Of a stretch of DNA of 64,000 bases, positions 1 through 11,508 are shown in pieces. Below the pieces are notes generated by a model that did no database searches, was not told the DNA's origin, and saw only the letters and a list, made by a program, of their open reading frames with translations. Position 1 is the stretch's first letter. Each line of letters opens with the position of its first letter. Made by a program: the position numbers and the translations under genes. Source of the stretch: Raphanus sativus (Eukaryota > Streptophyta > Magnoliopsida > Brassicales > Brassicaceae). Location of the stretch: the NCBI RefSeq assembly GCF_000801105.2, contig NC_079515.1, positions 26,931,407-26,995,406 on the forward strand, read 5' to 3'.

Positions 1-2092
1 ACGCTTTCTCTGCAGCTTGTACCAACGCCATTGTCTCTCCTGTGTCTTCCTCACCGTTCTCAGCTTCATCTGCAGTAAAGTAACCAAACTATTTTGTCAA
101 ACTCATGGAGATCAAATATAACGTTTTAGCTGATTGGAAAAGTGTATGATACCGTTTGTATTGCGATCTTCTACGTAACCACCCTGAAAGAAGGAGAAGC
201 GTGGCTCCTCCTCTGACCCGCTCTCTGCTTCTGATTCTGGTTTTGAAGAGTTGATTATCACATCTTGGAAATGCATTAGGTATGCACCTGTCCATTCGCT
301 CCCTCTGAAACACAGAAACAACAAAGTCACTGGTTAAGAAACTCCACAACAGCTGAAAAGATTCAATAGCTTTCTCTCTGTACCTGCTAAATGCAAGATT
401 GGCTTCAAATGGAGTGATGACAGGTGCCATGAACTCTTTGCTATCTAAAAGAGCGGTTTGGGCGCATGAGATGTAAATAAAAACATCGCACTAAGAAAAG
501 AAAAGAAAAATTACACATTTGACATATCTCACTTTGATAGTTAAAAAGTTAAACGACAAGACACTTGTTCAACTTACCTCAGGGAAGTTTGCAAGTTTGG
601 CCGGGTTAGGCCGTCCCATGGCAAGAATGTAAGACTTTTTTCCAGCAGCAGATATCAATGCTTGCATACGGTGAATCATGTGAAGGTAACCAGCTGCATT
701 TAAATTTCAATGCATTAAAACATGGATTTAACTCATCACATATGTAAGAAATTGAGTTGTCAATGAACTTACCAACACCAAGAGTCCCCACCAAAATACC
801 TATAATATTAGCATCCTTAGCTTTCTCCACCAAGTAATATCTGCAACCACAACACTCTGAATGAGTAGTAGGAATGTAAACCGAATAGAGATGTACTCTG
901 TTTGAAACAAGGGATCATACCGTCGTTTAAGTATCCTTCTCTGTTGAGTAAACTCCGTAACCAAAGAATCTTCTTCAGCATCATATCTGACTAAGATCAA
1001 CAAAACACAACATACCGAGAAAACTGTCAGAGCAGGCAACGGGAAATGTTGGTAAAAGAACAAACAGTAGATCAAGAGGACTTAAAGCCAAATATATATA
1101 CCTACGTCACAACCATTGAAGGTGAGTACTACATTGGCAAAAGCTGAATTGTCAGAACCGATCCAGAAAAGTAAATAATCCTCGATTTTGCTTCCTTCTG
1201 GTAAGTCCCAAGCTAACCCTCCTAGTGTATAGCTTCTAGATGAGGATAAGCTATCTTCCCCAGATGGTACTGGATGCTCCATGGATTCTCTAGGATCTTT
1301 GGATGGACTAATGAATGAACACAAGACATTGGCTACAGAGAACTTCGACTTAGACTCGGGCTTCGATACTCTTAACTCTTCTTGAATAGACGGAATCACA
1401 TGAGCATATTCTAGTCCATAAAGAATCTGAAACCAAACCAAACAAAGAGTAAAAACACATAAAACTTTTTATCATTCATAAACAATAAACTAAGTTCTCT
1501 CATACCATAACAGGCTTCTCGCTCTTAGACAAGTGATCTAGCAAATGCTTAACACAGCTCGAGACATTTATCGAAGCTTTACCAAAAACAAAGAATGCTG
1601 GAAGAACCGATGTCCTGCCCCAAAGAACATTAAACCCTCGGCAATGAACACAAAATCAAAGAAGAGTGATATTGTTTTAGTAAATGGACTCACGGGCTTA
1701 GACATGTTTGTCCGTAGTGGACAACACATTGAGAATCAATATGCAAAGCTCCAACTTCATCAACGCAGCAGCTACCGTAAGTCGTGTCGGCCATAACAAA
1801 GAACCTGACTTCTCTGCCATCTTCACCATTCATCTCCTTAAGTTTGCTCTTAAGAGCACGCACCACCTTGGTTGATTCCTTCAGCAACTCATCTGGGAAC
1901 TATCATAGAAGCAAAGATTTAAGCTTTATCGATACCCAATACACTAAAGTGACTATTTTTTAGCTAAGGAAGAAGTAAAAGTTCAGAAAAAGAGTTTTGG
2001 TTCACCTGTAAAGCTATTCTGGTAAAGCTTTTGCTGATTATGAACTCTACCGTTCGGCTGATATCGTATCTTGACTCAAACTCCATCTCCAT
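1..2092 (-). CDS. DPH2: Diphthamide biosynthesis protein DPH2, 3' end cut by window
   Basis: DPH2 partners DPH1 in the first step of diphthamide synthesis, transferring the 3-amino-3-carboxypropyl group of S-adenosylmethionine to a histidine of translation elongation factor 2 in the cytosol. Exons read on the minus strand: 2006-2092, 1694-1899, 1506-1614, 1102-1426, 921-990, 773-840, 578-693, 384-490, 153-304 and the start of another (69 to below 1). Phases agree throughout. The start is the first of two close Met codons (MEMEF). Visible family motifs are FPDELL, YGSCCVDE with its conserved cysteines, the GCDVVRYDAEE segment, ILVGTLG and CDVFIYISC. The donor of exon 4 is GTATAT after GACGTAG, which restores the D-V-V-R reading. 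The gene diverges from the glycine-rich protein gene, with about 1.3 kb between their start codons. The Arabidopsis counterpart should be At3g59630. I saw no lesion in the visible part. Confidence 0.93.
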
Positions 2093-2262
2093 AGATTAAT
2101 CGGAGGCGGAAATAACTTTGGAATCGGAGGATGTGAACAAAAACTCAGGCGAGTGGCGGCTGAAGAGAGAGACAAAACAGACGATGAGTGATTATTGTCG
2201 AAACGGCACCGGTTTAGGTTAAGACATGTTTTAATATAGTCAGTTACCGGTTTAGCTAACAT

Positions 2263-3426
2263 TTATAACCGGTCTACAAAAAATATGAAGCGTAAATACA
2301 AGGTGTGGTCTAGTTGGGTTTTTTTTTTGTCTACTGCCGAGCTTCATTAGATTAAGTGGTGATTAGACAAATCGGTTCTCCGAGAATCACTTTCGTCTGA
2401 CCGGGTCTGATCTATGTGGGTAAAAATATAGTTTATACTTCTTACCTCCTTAACTAAAGTATCTGCCTGTATATTTCGAATCTGTAGAATATGAGACATT
2501 CTCACATCCTCAAAACCCTTCTGTAGGCTCCGAAATAATTTGATCTGATCGGCTCTAGTTGGGTTTGTGTTTCACGTTTTTGGTTTATTCAGTTTTTTTT
2601 TAATTCTTTTACCAAATTTTAAAATGAAACATAGAGAAAGAATTGAAAGATAAAAAAGGTTGTTCATCAAATTTTTATATACAAGTCAAGTCTCAACTAT
2701 CCTCTAGCTAGAAATATTATATCTACAAAGGTGGTTCATCAAATTTTCTAATTTTTTGTTTTGAAAAATAAAAGAAATTTACACGAAAAAACAATATTGT
2801 AATGTATGGTTTTTATGAATATAAAAAAAAGAAATTTAAGTAGTTTTATATCGAACCAATTATAACTGTATTTTTTGGTTCAAAAGTAAAATATCAAAAT
2901 CAAAAAATATCTACTAACTTTTATAATATAAAAACCCAACAAAATCTCAATTAAACACTTCCACCGGCAACAACTGAGTTTTGACATCTATTAAACCGGG
3001 TATAAATACATTGTTCGGTTCAGAAAAACACGGCGTCGTATTATCAGCCGCCTTCACGCAATTTCTACACCTCTCTCCAGCTCCGCGATTTCTTCGGTTG
3101 TCCTTTTATTTGTTAAGACAGACAAGAAAGCTTCATCTCCAAGAATCCAATTAGGGTTTCATCAAAGGTAACACATTTATTTTCATGCTCCTGAATTATC
3201 TTCCGAACTGCATCTTCCTAAAATTCCCGATTTGGGTCGTCAAAAAGTTCCAACCTTTAGATCTCTTCTAGTAACCTTTCTATTCGCGTTCTGCTTCGTT
3301 AATCCTATCGATTATATAATTGGCTTTACCTTTGGTTCTTATTGGATTTTGTTGTCTTTTGGAATGTTGTTGAAGATCCTAAAGTTGGTGTCTTGAGAGA
3401 GAAGCCAAAACAGAGATTAAAAAGAG
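2263..3426. promoter_or_regulatory. Divergent promoter region with 5' UTR intron
   Basis: This is the space between DPH2 and the divergent glycine-rich protein gene. A TATA-like GTATAAATA lies near 3000-3008, followed by a pyrimidine-rich leader. A telo-box-like TAGGGTTT sits near 3152. A leader intron probably runs from the GTAACA donor near 3168 to an acceptor just before 3414 (CCAAAACAG). 2590-2940 is AT-rich and I see no gene in it. Confidence 0.5.
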
Positions 3427-4862
3427 ATGATCTCTACGCAGGTTAACCTAATCAAACCGTCCTTGTTCTGTGCAAGGACGACGTCACAAACGAAACTTTT
3501 CTTTAAGGTTCCGTCTTTCAGGACGACGGTACGCTTTGATTATCAGCCACGCCGCAACTTAACTCTCCGGGCGTCTGCATCATCATCCACGTCTACTCAG
3601 TTTTCTCCTCTGCTGAGCCATCGGGGTCGTTTACAGAGTAGTAGGGATCAGAGGAGAGGTCCTGCTGTTTGCGCGCTTGGTGGGAAGGATAAACCTGATG
3701 GTCGTAGTAATGAGGTTAGCTAGATGCCTTCTCTTCGTTCTTTACATGTTTCAAATTGATCTTTTGTGTGTGTATGCCGGTGTAAGAAGTTGGTAACAGG
3801 ATTGGACTGTGTGTTTCTGATGATAAGTAGTGTTTATATTATGCTTTTGTGGTTTGTGGTTTCTTGGTTGTAGTTGCTAAATGTGATACTAGTGATGAGA
3901 TAAAAAAAGAATTACTTCATTCTATGGATATTTTGAGTATTAGATTATTGAGATGGTGAGATTAGTCTTTACATGTTAATTTGAAATTGATATTTTGAGT
4001 GTGTGCGTATAAGAAGAGTTATGTTTATGATGATAAGTAGTGTCTAGATGATTTTTTTTGTTGTGTTCTTACTTGGTGTGATAGATACTATTTCTTCAGT
4101 CTATTTCACTTTTTTTCACTTTAGGTTTGAATAAGTAAGTTCTCTTTGTGTATGTTTTTGTGTTTATTGTTAAGAATTTAAAGCACAGGACTAAGTTATG
4201 TATCGTGCTTCTGATATTAACATGGTCAGTGATGATGTTTTTTATCATCAGATATCTTCACAGTGGAAAGAAATTGAGAAAGCTATGGGGAACAAATCAG
4301 TTGAAGATCTGTTGCGTGAGCAGATTCAAAATAAAGACTATTACAAAGGTGGCAACACTCCTCCACGAGGAGGGGGAAGAGGAGGAGGAGGAGGAGGAGG
4401 GTCAGGTGGTGGAAACGGTGGATCTCAAGGCTCATCAGGAGAAGATGGGGGTCTTCCTGGTATAGCACAAGAAACTCTACAAGTGGTTTTAGCAACCATG
4501 GGCTTCATCTTTCTGGTAATAACAAACGTCACAAGCCTGAATCTTTGTCTTATATTATCTTTACCTTTTGTTCATTGTTTCTTTTTGTTTTCCAGTACAT
4601 CTTCCTGATCAACGGGGAAGAGTTGTTCCGTCTTGCGAGAGATTACTTTAGGTATCTTACTGGACGACCGAAGAGTAATAGGCTGACCAGAGTAACGGAA
4701 AGTTGGAGTAGATTATTGGAGCGTATGTTACCGAGGCAAAAAGTGTATGACGAGTACTTGCTGGAGAAGCCGATCATCAATACGCCTAGCTGGTATGAGA
4801 GCCCTGAGAAATACAGACGTGTCGTGAAGTCTTATACTGATGCAAATGAGGATGAGGAATAG
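3427..4862 (+). CDS. Plastid-targeted glycine-rich protein with membrane segment (At3g59640-like)
   Basis: Three coding exons, 3427-3714, 4252-4515 and 4596-4862, give 272 residues. The first exon looks like a chloroplast transit peptide: Ser/Thr/Arg-rich and nearly free of acidic residues over about 90 residues. The second exon carries an acidic and basic helix ([20 protein letters not shown]), then a glycine run near residues 129-150. A hydrophobic stretch ([19 protein letters not shown], about 172-190) crosses the second intron and may be a membrane helix. The conserved C-terminal part ([15 protein letters not shown]) ends in an acidic tail. The acceptor at 4251 was preferred because it has a strong pyrimidine tract and keeps phase 0; acceptors near 4195 and 4221 are weaker or out of phase. 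Function is unknown; plastid membrane location is inferred from the N terminus and the hydrophobic segment. Confidence 0.82.
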
Positions 4863-5159
4863 CTTTCTTTTTCTGAGTTAGTTTCACACCTACACCATGA
4901 ACCGTTTTGTTTTAGTTTCATCATAGTTATACAACAATCAGATTTGTATTAAAATGACAAATGCTCCGTAAAAGTTGGTTCTTATTCAAATATGATTTTT
5001 GAAAATTAGTTAAATTTTAATGTTATTGATTTTGTAATAATCTTCATAATTTACTTAAAAACCATTTCGATAATAGTAAAAATAAAAGAAAAAGAAAACA
5101 AATCTTCTTCATGTTATGCTTGCTGAGTACACCTCCAAATAGTTGCAGGCTTTTGTTTG

Positions 5160-5279
5160 AGCCCAGTAATAAACCCATTCCAATTTAAAATGTAGTCAGT
5201 CCATAAGTCACGTGCACCTATCACGTGATCTTCTTCATCTTCTCTTTTTTTCATTTACACATCGAGACGAGTAGGGTTT
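5160..5279 (+). promoter_or_regulatory. Site II, double G-box and telo-box promoter of mRPL43 gene
   Basis: A Site II element (TGGGCT on the minus strand, 5160-5165), two CACGTG cores 13 bp apart (5209-5214 and 5222-5227) and a telo-box (TAGGGTTT, 5272-5279) lie within 150 bp of the start codon. In plants, Site II plus telo-box is the usual arrangement for ribosomal protein genes and nuclear genes for mitochondrial biogenesis, which fits the product of the next gene. Confidence 0.6.
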
Positions 5280-5309
5280 TTGTTAAGAGCCTTTGACGAG
5301 AGATTTGAG

Positions 5310-5856
5310 ATGGCGCTAAGAGGAGTATGGCAGCTCCAGAAGCTCGTGGTGAGCTACTGTAACTGGGGAGGTAGCAGTAGAGGCATAAGGTAACCGTTTC
5401 ACCTAATTTCTTATCTTTCGCGATATTCATCTGATTTGATTTTTTTTTTTAAATCCCGTTTTGTGAAATTACAGAGCCTTTATGGAATCAGAGTTGCCTG
5501 CTCTGATAGAGAAGAATCCGCAGCTGGAAGTGGTGACGGAGCTTTCAAGGGGACAACATCCTTACCTCAAGGGCATTTACAGTAATTAAATCAATCTTTC
5601 TTCTTTTTTATTCTTGTTTGCATTTACAAAAGGGATATTGAAAGTAGCCAACTTTACTTTTGATTATTTATTTTTTTGTGTAGGGAACAGAAATGAAAGA
5701 GTGGTGTGTGTGAAGAACATGGATCCTGATCAAGTGCTTCTCAACGCAACGAGGCTTAGGAACTCTCTTGGAAGGAAAGTTGTGAAGCTGAGGACTAGGC
5801 ATGTGACCAAGCACCCCAGTGTTCAAGGCACTTGGACTACCGCTGTCAGATTCTGA
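5310..5856 (+). CDS. Mitochondrial large-subunit ribosomal protein mL43 (L51/S25/CI-B8 fold)
   Basis: Exons 5310-5389, 5475-5581 and 5684-5856 give a 119-residue protein, normal for this family. It belongs to the small thioredoxin-like L51/S25/CI-B8 group and should be a structural protein of the mitochondrial ribosome. Family features are the N terminus MALRGVWQLQKLVVSYCNWG, followed by GSSRGIRAFMESELP, the KNPQLEVVTELSRGQHPYLKG core, and the basic C-terminal half (LRNSLGRKVVKLRTRHVTKH). The start is the only Met upstream of the conserved region and lies 30 bp after the telo-box. All introns are GT-AG and phases match. The Arabidopsis counterpart should be At3g59650. The gene is convergent with BAGP1, but about 8.7 kb of rearranged DNA now separates them. 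Confidence 0.92.
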
Positions 5857-6029
5857 CAAACTTTGCCTTCCTAAACATATATACTTTGCGTATGGTTTCT
5901 CCTTCTTTTTGCTTGCTGTTGAATCGAGGTGTGGCTCGAATGTTGCAAGTATTGTGGTTATCTATCTTTGTAGTCTCAAAGTTGTTTCTACTGTTAACTT
6001 GAATCTTGTTTTCTCTTGAATAAGATCTT

Positions 6030-6195
6030 CGGAAAAGTTTATTGGTAAAAGTTTCATTTTTCTGATCAATTCGTTGTTTTCATACTGATTGTGACAGTAA
6101 GTCCTAGTTGGTGTTACTACAGAGAATTGTTAGAGAACTTAACACTTTTCTTTTCTTTGCAAATTTGTCACTAGTATGATAAACCGGACAAACCC
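6030..6195. repeat. Copy of the BAGP1 3' flank (empty-site paralogue)
   Basis: This stretch matches three separated pieces downstream of BAGP1: 12775-12843, 14144-14158 and about 14405-14500. Shared blocks include AAGTTTATTGGTAAA, TTTCATTTTTCTGATCAA, TTGTGACA, GAGAACTTAA and the GACAA-CCCC end. In this copy the pieces are contiguous, so it preserves the sequence as it was before a Helitron and a MITE-like element entered the other copy. Confidence 0.75.
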
Positions 6196-7640
6196 CATCG
6201 TGTCTGATTTATTATAGGAAAAAAGAAAGCTTGCTGTCCTAGTCTCTTTTTTTGAAATCTCATAGAGTCTCTTTCTTCTTTTTGGACTTATTCTTTCTCA
6301 GCATCATTGATTCCCCTGGTTCCATGTTGATCATTGCAAAGCTGAGCACTCAAAGAACTCTTAAGTCTGTACTTAAACATCCAGCTCTTTGGGTACTTCC
6401 TCTGTTTCAGCTTCTAGCATCTGTGTTCTGATGTTCTCCTCCTGCCCTTTCCAATTAGCCTTGATTTCATACACAGTCTCGAGCCACTTGTAGTCTTAGT
6501 CCTATTATGCCCCTTGTCTTTGTTTTCTCCTGAACTTAGTTCTCTCCTCCACAAACAATACTGTTTTGTCTCCACCCTCAGAACCCCAGTTACCAAGGCT
6601 ACGTAAAGTATTAGGATGCCATAAGTCTGACAATCTTGCTGCTTTTTCTGCTTCTGAGAAGCCCTCAAGTTCCTGATATTATTTCTGACCTTTAGTTTCC
6701 TCCAACCCAGAACTTCTATCGTAGGCTGAGCTTTCTTCTCGTCATCCTTCTCGTATGTGTCACTGACAACATAACCAGATTCTCCAGCTTGATCCCATCT
6801 CTCTGCTCTCTACACTTCTGTCTGAACTTATGCTTCTTCCAATATCCCAAACTTCCTCAAAACTCTTTTACTCCTCATTCTCTTCTCTGTGTTCCTCGCA
6901 TGAACAGTTGGCGCTAACATTTCACAGAACAGTCTAGTCCATAACATGAGAAAGCAAGGTAATGTCTCTCTTCCCAGAAAATAAAACTGAGAACTAACCA
7001 TTTGATTCCATGATCGAAATCAAAGGAATTTGTGAAAGTGGAGACGAGAACATTGTTTGTAGACTTCATTTCTCAACAATGTTCCTCGCATGAACAGTTG
7101 GCGCTAACACTTCATACAACAGTCTAGTCCATACAAAACTTCATCTGTCCTCTTCTTGTTCTTGGCAGCACCCATCTTCCAAAACTTCATCTGTTCGTGA
7201 CACACCTCAAGTACGTATCTCCCAAGCTACCCTTTCCCTTGCTCCCTTCCCATAATTACTTTAGCAGATACTTGTAATTCTTGTTGGACTTGACACCCTT
7301 CTTCTCAAACACTGGTCCACTGTAAATGACATGCATGAGAGCGTATTGACTTCACTCGTGTCAGCTGCCCTTTCAACTTGATCTCCTTGTTTTGACCAAT
7401 CATATCTCCGTAGTTGGCCCTCCTCTTATTGCACTGTCATGAGTGTTATTCTTCTGGATTCCAAGCCTTTTTGACATAACCTTCACTGTTTTGTATTTCC
7501 CTTCCTTAGGCTCACAGCAAAGGCCCTCTTCTTACCCTTCATTTTCACTCTTTTACTTCGCAGATGCATTCCTTCGATCACTTGTTCTCCATACATATCC
7601 ATCTATCTCAGCCATTCTGTGTTTTCTTTTCTCTAACAGG
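6196..7640 (-). pseudogene. Degraded coding-like stretch, family not recognised
   Basis: On the minus strand this interval has alternating open stretches in different frames with a lysine- and arginine-rich composition, broken by stops and shifts. Examples are VKVMSKRLGIQKNNTHDSA, PVFEKKGVKSNKNYKYLLK, KMGAAKNKKRTDEVLYGLD, GESGYVVSDTYEKDDEKKA and a possible C terminus MLEAETEEVPKELDV followed by a stop near 6380. Two copies of a block of about 50 bp (near 6890-6945 and 7080-7135, both with CGCATGAACAGTTGGCGC) show an internal duplication. I cannot name the family; it could be an old gene or transposon protein. It sits between two relics of the BAGP1 region and has no intact reading frame. Confidence 0.4.
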
Positions 7641-7654
7641 GTGCTCTTCTTTTC

Positions 7655-7880
7655 CTGCATACAAGAGTATGATTTATAAATTTCCAGAAAATATCTCATA
7701 CTTACCAACTAACAAGAAGAAACAGATGCTTATATTGTAAATGGGGACAAGAACTGACTTATTCCTTGATGAAAGCCTGAAACTTTACAGGTACAGCTGC
7801 AATATCTTCAGGAGATTTAACTTGTACTTTACCACCAGGCACCACCTCCTCTCACAGAGCTACTATGAACACGTAAAGCA
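7655..7880 (-). pseudogene. BAGP1 fragment (exon 12 plus flanking intron)
   Basis: The sequence matches 15660-15870 over nearly its whole length, including the intron between BAGP1 exons 12 and 13 (CTGCATACAAGAGTATGAT) and most of exon 12 (GGTACAGCTGCAATATCT, CTCACAGAGCTACTATGA). Orientation is the same as in BAGP1. Substitutions and small indels break the frame: the donor side reads CTTATATTGTAAATGGGG instead of CTTACGTTGTAAATGGCG, destroying the splice site, and an extra ACCAGGC block is present. No other BAGP1 exon was found nearby, so it is a nonfunctional partial duplicate. Confidence 0.8.
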
Positions 7881-8204
7881 GATTTTTTTAAAAAAAAAAT
7901 TTAATTTTTTCTTAATTCTTATTTTTTAATTTTAAATTTTTTATTTTCATTTTAATTTTTAATTTTTATATCTACTTTTATTTTTATTTTTTAAAAATCG
8001 ATATAAAGAAATATAGTCGAAACCCACTAACCTCTATAATCATACATTGATTTACAATTTTTGTGTAGTTACAATCCATGTTGACATATAAATATCATCA
8101 AAGTAGGTGTATTTGTATTTAGATGCGGGCAATTAGTGGTCAATCTACCTATTTGGCAGATCTAGTGTTGTTAAAGATCTCAAACAACCTTCACGAGGCA
8201 GAGA

Positions 8205-8310
8205 AAAAAAAAAAAGACGCTCGAAGCAGCTCACAAGTGCTGCTGCAGCGAGAAGAAAACTCGCTGTCTAGCTGCTGCACTTTTGAAGTGTATCTCTGCC
8301 TTCGTTTGCT
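8205..8310 (+). pseudogene. Diverged relative of the CCCC micropeptide gene
   Basis: GCTCACAAGTGCTGCTGC followed by AGCGAGAAGAA aligns with the end of the small gene at 10952-11098 (AHKCCCCEKK there, AHKCCCSEKK here), and the 3' flank CTGTCTAGCTGCTGCA is shared. Upstream of about 8210 the similarity fades into a purine run (A12) with no matching start codon. The frame here stays open past the point where the other copy stops. It may be a truncated paralogue; I see no sign that it is expressed. Confidence 0.5.
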
Positions 8311-9710
8311 CTAAAGTTTCTGGTTCCACCTCTTTTGTCTCTGTTTCCGTCTTTAGTTTCGTCGCAACAATTGCTCCAATTAATAGGTTCGGTTTTTCTT
8401 TTAATTTTATATGGCAAACGGAAAATCATAAAATTAAACTGAAAACGTGAATATTTTTTATTTGATTTATAGAATTTGATAAAAATATTTCAAAAATAAA
8501 AAAACGGTTTTTCCAAAATTTCATGAAAATCATCAAAATGTGATTAAAAACGATTTTAAAAACTTTTTTTTCCAAATTTGAAATGTATAAAATTTATATT
8601 TTTACCCAAGGGTTCACTAATCTATAGGGAGGTTAGAGTTTAGTTTTGACGAGAGAGGAGGATTTGATTTAGGATTTTGGGTTTTAATTAAAAAAGAATT
8701 ATGAAATAAGAGCATAAGAGCTCTATCGAGTCCATAAGAAATTGGCTCTAGAGAAATAAGGGTAGGGAAGCTCATGGTCTAATTTCGTCACTGCCGACAA
8801 TAATATAGAGGAATTTGATTAAAAGTGATAAAGTATGTGATGCTATGATAAAATAATGAAATATTGTGTATTATTGTGTGTTCCAAATATCTCTCTTATT
8901 CATTTGGGTTCCATGATTACTTCAACCAGTCAAAATTAATCTATCCAATTTCAGTTTATTTCAGATTAAATAATAAAATTCAAAATCAAACCGAATAACC
9001 CGAGATCGAATCAAAACAGAACCTATGTACAATAAAAACTAAATCTAAGAGAAAGAAGATGAGTTCCGAAGAAAATTGTGTCCAGAATCTATTTAGGATG
9101 TTACTTTAAAATAATATCCAAATACTGTTAAAACAAAATAACTTTTATCTATTTACAAATAGTTTATTTTTTTATTATTTCTACTTATACATAATTTAAC
9201 TATGATTAACTATACATCATACTTAAAACTAAGTAACTAGATAACTAATCTATTATTTTATAAACTAATGAATTCAATTTATATTAATATTAAATTTAAG
9301 TAACTAATCAATTATATTTTATTATTAATATAATAAATAATAGTTTATGCCTATCACTTGTATATATACACCATACATCGACCCAAATGCAAAAAAAAAG
9401 ATTCTTCAAAACCTCCACCAAATACATATAATATAATTTTCATATATAGTTATAGTATTAAAATTATATATACATATATATATATATGATAAAGTAATAT
9501 TTACAGTTAGCTACCATTACTATTTAATATATGGTGGAACATGTTATTATTGATATTTTGATGAGTATAATTTTTACTGGTTGTTCGAATATACATGTAA
9601 TCTATATTTCAAATATAAAATAATTGGAAAAATATATTAAACAATTATATCATAAAATATTACATTAATATAATTTGATGCAAGAGAGTATGGATCAATA
9701 GTTTAATTAA

Positions 9711-9749
<39 letters not shown>

Positions 9750-10900
9750 TCGTAAAAATTTAGATATTAGTTATATAATAAAATATATAACAAAATTAAA
9801 ATAAATAAATATTTGATGTAAATAATGAAATTAACTTCTAAATTTAAAATAAACCAAAAACAAAACATCAAAAGATTCTAATAACATGTGAACAACAACA
9901 ATAAACTAAATAAATAAATGACTTTTTTCTGAAAACGTAGATCACTAAATTATAAATTATAATAGACATATACAAATCATTGATGTTCAAAATTCTATTT
10001 TTCGTATGCATCTTCTCAAATATTGATCTATAATTCTTACAACATGATGAAAAATTAGTTTGACTAAATATTTGTATATTTTTTCATCTTCTGCAATTTT
10101 AATATTTATAGGTAGGGATTCTCTTCCAACTTCAATTGGTGTATTTTTCACCATCTGTAATTTTTGATAATTTCAAAAATAATCATGCATTAAAAGAACA
10201 TAAGAAAGAAAGCAAAGTTTTGTTTTGTAATTTCAATTTTGTACATGATCCAAATGTTTGTGCATATATCAACCTCAAACTCATCAATCTATTTCAACAA
10301 TACTTCACCGATCTTGGTAGTTTCGAAAGCAATGTATCAGATTATTAAATCACTTTATTTATATTATATTTATTTTATTTATTTTATTTTATTTATATTA
10401 GTTTATATATTTATATATATTATGTTAAATTAGTAAATAATATTTTGTGGAATATCACATTTCTTTTCATGTTATTGTATCATTTTAAATATTATTTAAG
10501 TATGAAAAAAAAAATTCAAAATTAAAAAGACTATTTTATAAATAAAAAAATCAACTCCAAAATAGAATAATAGTTAGGTTACTCCAGAATATAGAGTGAG
10601 ATTAGAGAAATATTCTCAAATAAAGTTTGGAGTCAAAAATGGAATATAGCTGAAGATGATGTAATACCAAAGGTGTGAACAAGACGAGCAACCATATGCA
10701 TAGGTTTCACACATGATCATTCAAACTAAGTTCTAAATCAACTTAAAGTTGTAGAATTCAAAAATAGAAAATAAAATCTCTAACCATCTAAAGAAAGACT
10801 GATGGTTATGAGACTTGATTCAGCTCTGTAAAATCTAGTCAAACCACTGCTTTAGTCAAACCAAGCTAACAATCTAATCTAACAATCAAACATAATTCAT
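8311..10900. other. AT-rich intergenic DNA without a recognisable gene
   Basis: This is very AT-rich sequence with homopolymer runs, a (TA)n microsatellite at about 9716-9746 and another near 9472-9486. Short open frames around 10136-10433 have low-complexity, Ile/Phe/Tyr-rich translations and no splice or promoter context, so they were not called. I see no RNA gene or intact mobile element. Confidence 0.6.
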
Positions 10901-10910
10901 TATATAAACA
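10901..10910 (+). promoter_or_regulatory. TATA box of the orphan peptide gene
   Basis: TATATAAACA lies 42 bp before the ATG at 10952, a normal plant TATA-to-start distance for a short leader. The leader (AAGAAAAAAAATCACAAAAC) is A-rich with no upstream ATG. Confidence 0.55.
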
Positions 10911-10951
10911 AGATTGTGGTGTAAAGAAAAAAAATCACAAAACACTTAAAC

Positions 10952-11098
10952 ATGTCATCATCTTCTAACAAAAATGAAGGTGCATGCGAAGCCATCCTTG
11001 CCATGATGTTGAAAATGTCAGACGACCCTGAAAAGATGGAGATGACGAAGATGCTAGAAGAAGCTCACAAATGTTGCTGCTGCGAGAAGAAGATTTAG
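10952..11098 (+). CDS. Orphan 48-residue peptide ending in AHKCCCCEKKI
   Basis: This is an intact intronless frame of 48 residues. The N terminus is Ser/Asn-rich (MSSSSNKNEG). A Met- and Leu-rich amphipathic segment with alternating acids and lysines follows (ILAMMLKMSDDPEKMEMTK), then the end MLEEAHKCCCCEKKI with four adjacent cysteines. There is no signal peptide or membrane helix. I do not recognise the family. A canonical TATA box, a short A-rich leader and a second degraded copy 2.7 kb away argue that it is a real small gene and not a chance frame. The CCCC run could be lipidated or bind a metal, but that is speculation. Base composition is clearly less AT-rich than the flanks. Confidence 0.55.
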   Translation: MSSSSNKNEGACEAILAMMLKMSDDPEKMEMTKMLEEAHKCCCCEKKI

Positions 11099-11474
11099 CT
11101 GTCTAGCTGCTGCATTTTTAAGTATGAAATATGTTGATTTACATATTTTTAATTAGAATTAGAATTTATTCTTCTTACAATTTTGCATAGATGATAAAAA
11201 GGAAATATCCATAAAGTATGAAATATATTGATTTACATATGTAAAACATATTTTACTTTTATTTCCTTTATATTTCCTTTATATTTCCTCAAAAAATAAA
11301 CAAAGAATAAATATCTATATTTACATAAATAATAAAAACAAAACGTATATAAAATATAATATTTATTTATTTTTATATATAACGTATTAGTGAACAATGT
11401 ATATATATAACATATTTTACTTTATTTTCCTTTATATTTTTCCAAAACAATAAAAGGAAATATCAATACAATTT

Positions 11475-11508
<34 letters not shown>

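Noticed and set aside
4148..4251. Earlier acceptors for exon 2 of the glycine-rich gene
   Set aside because: They need a different donor phase or have weak pyrimidine tracts; the acceptor at 4251 fits phase 0 with GAG/GTTAGC.
4283..4495. Leucine-rich antisense frame under the glycine-rich region
   Set aside because: Produced by the complement of the GGAGGAGG repeat; no independent evidence.
10136..10433. Two overlapping small frames in AT-rich DNA
   Set aside because: Low-complexity Ile/Tyr/Phe runs, no promoter, no homologue recognised.
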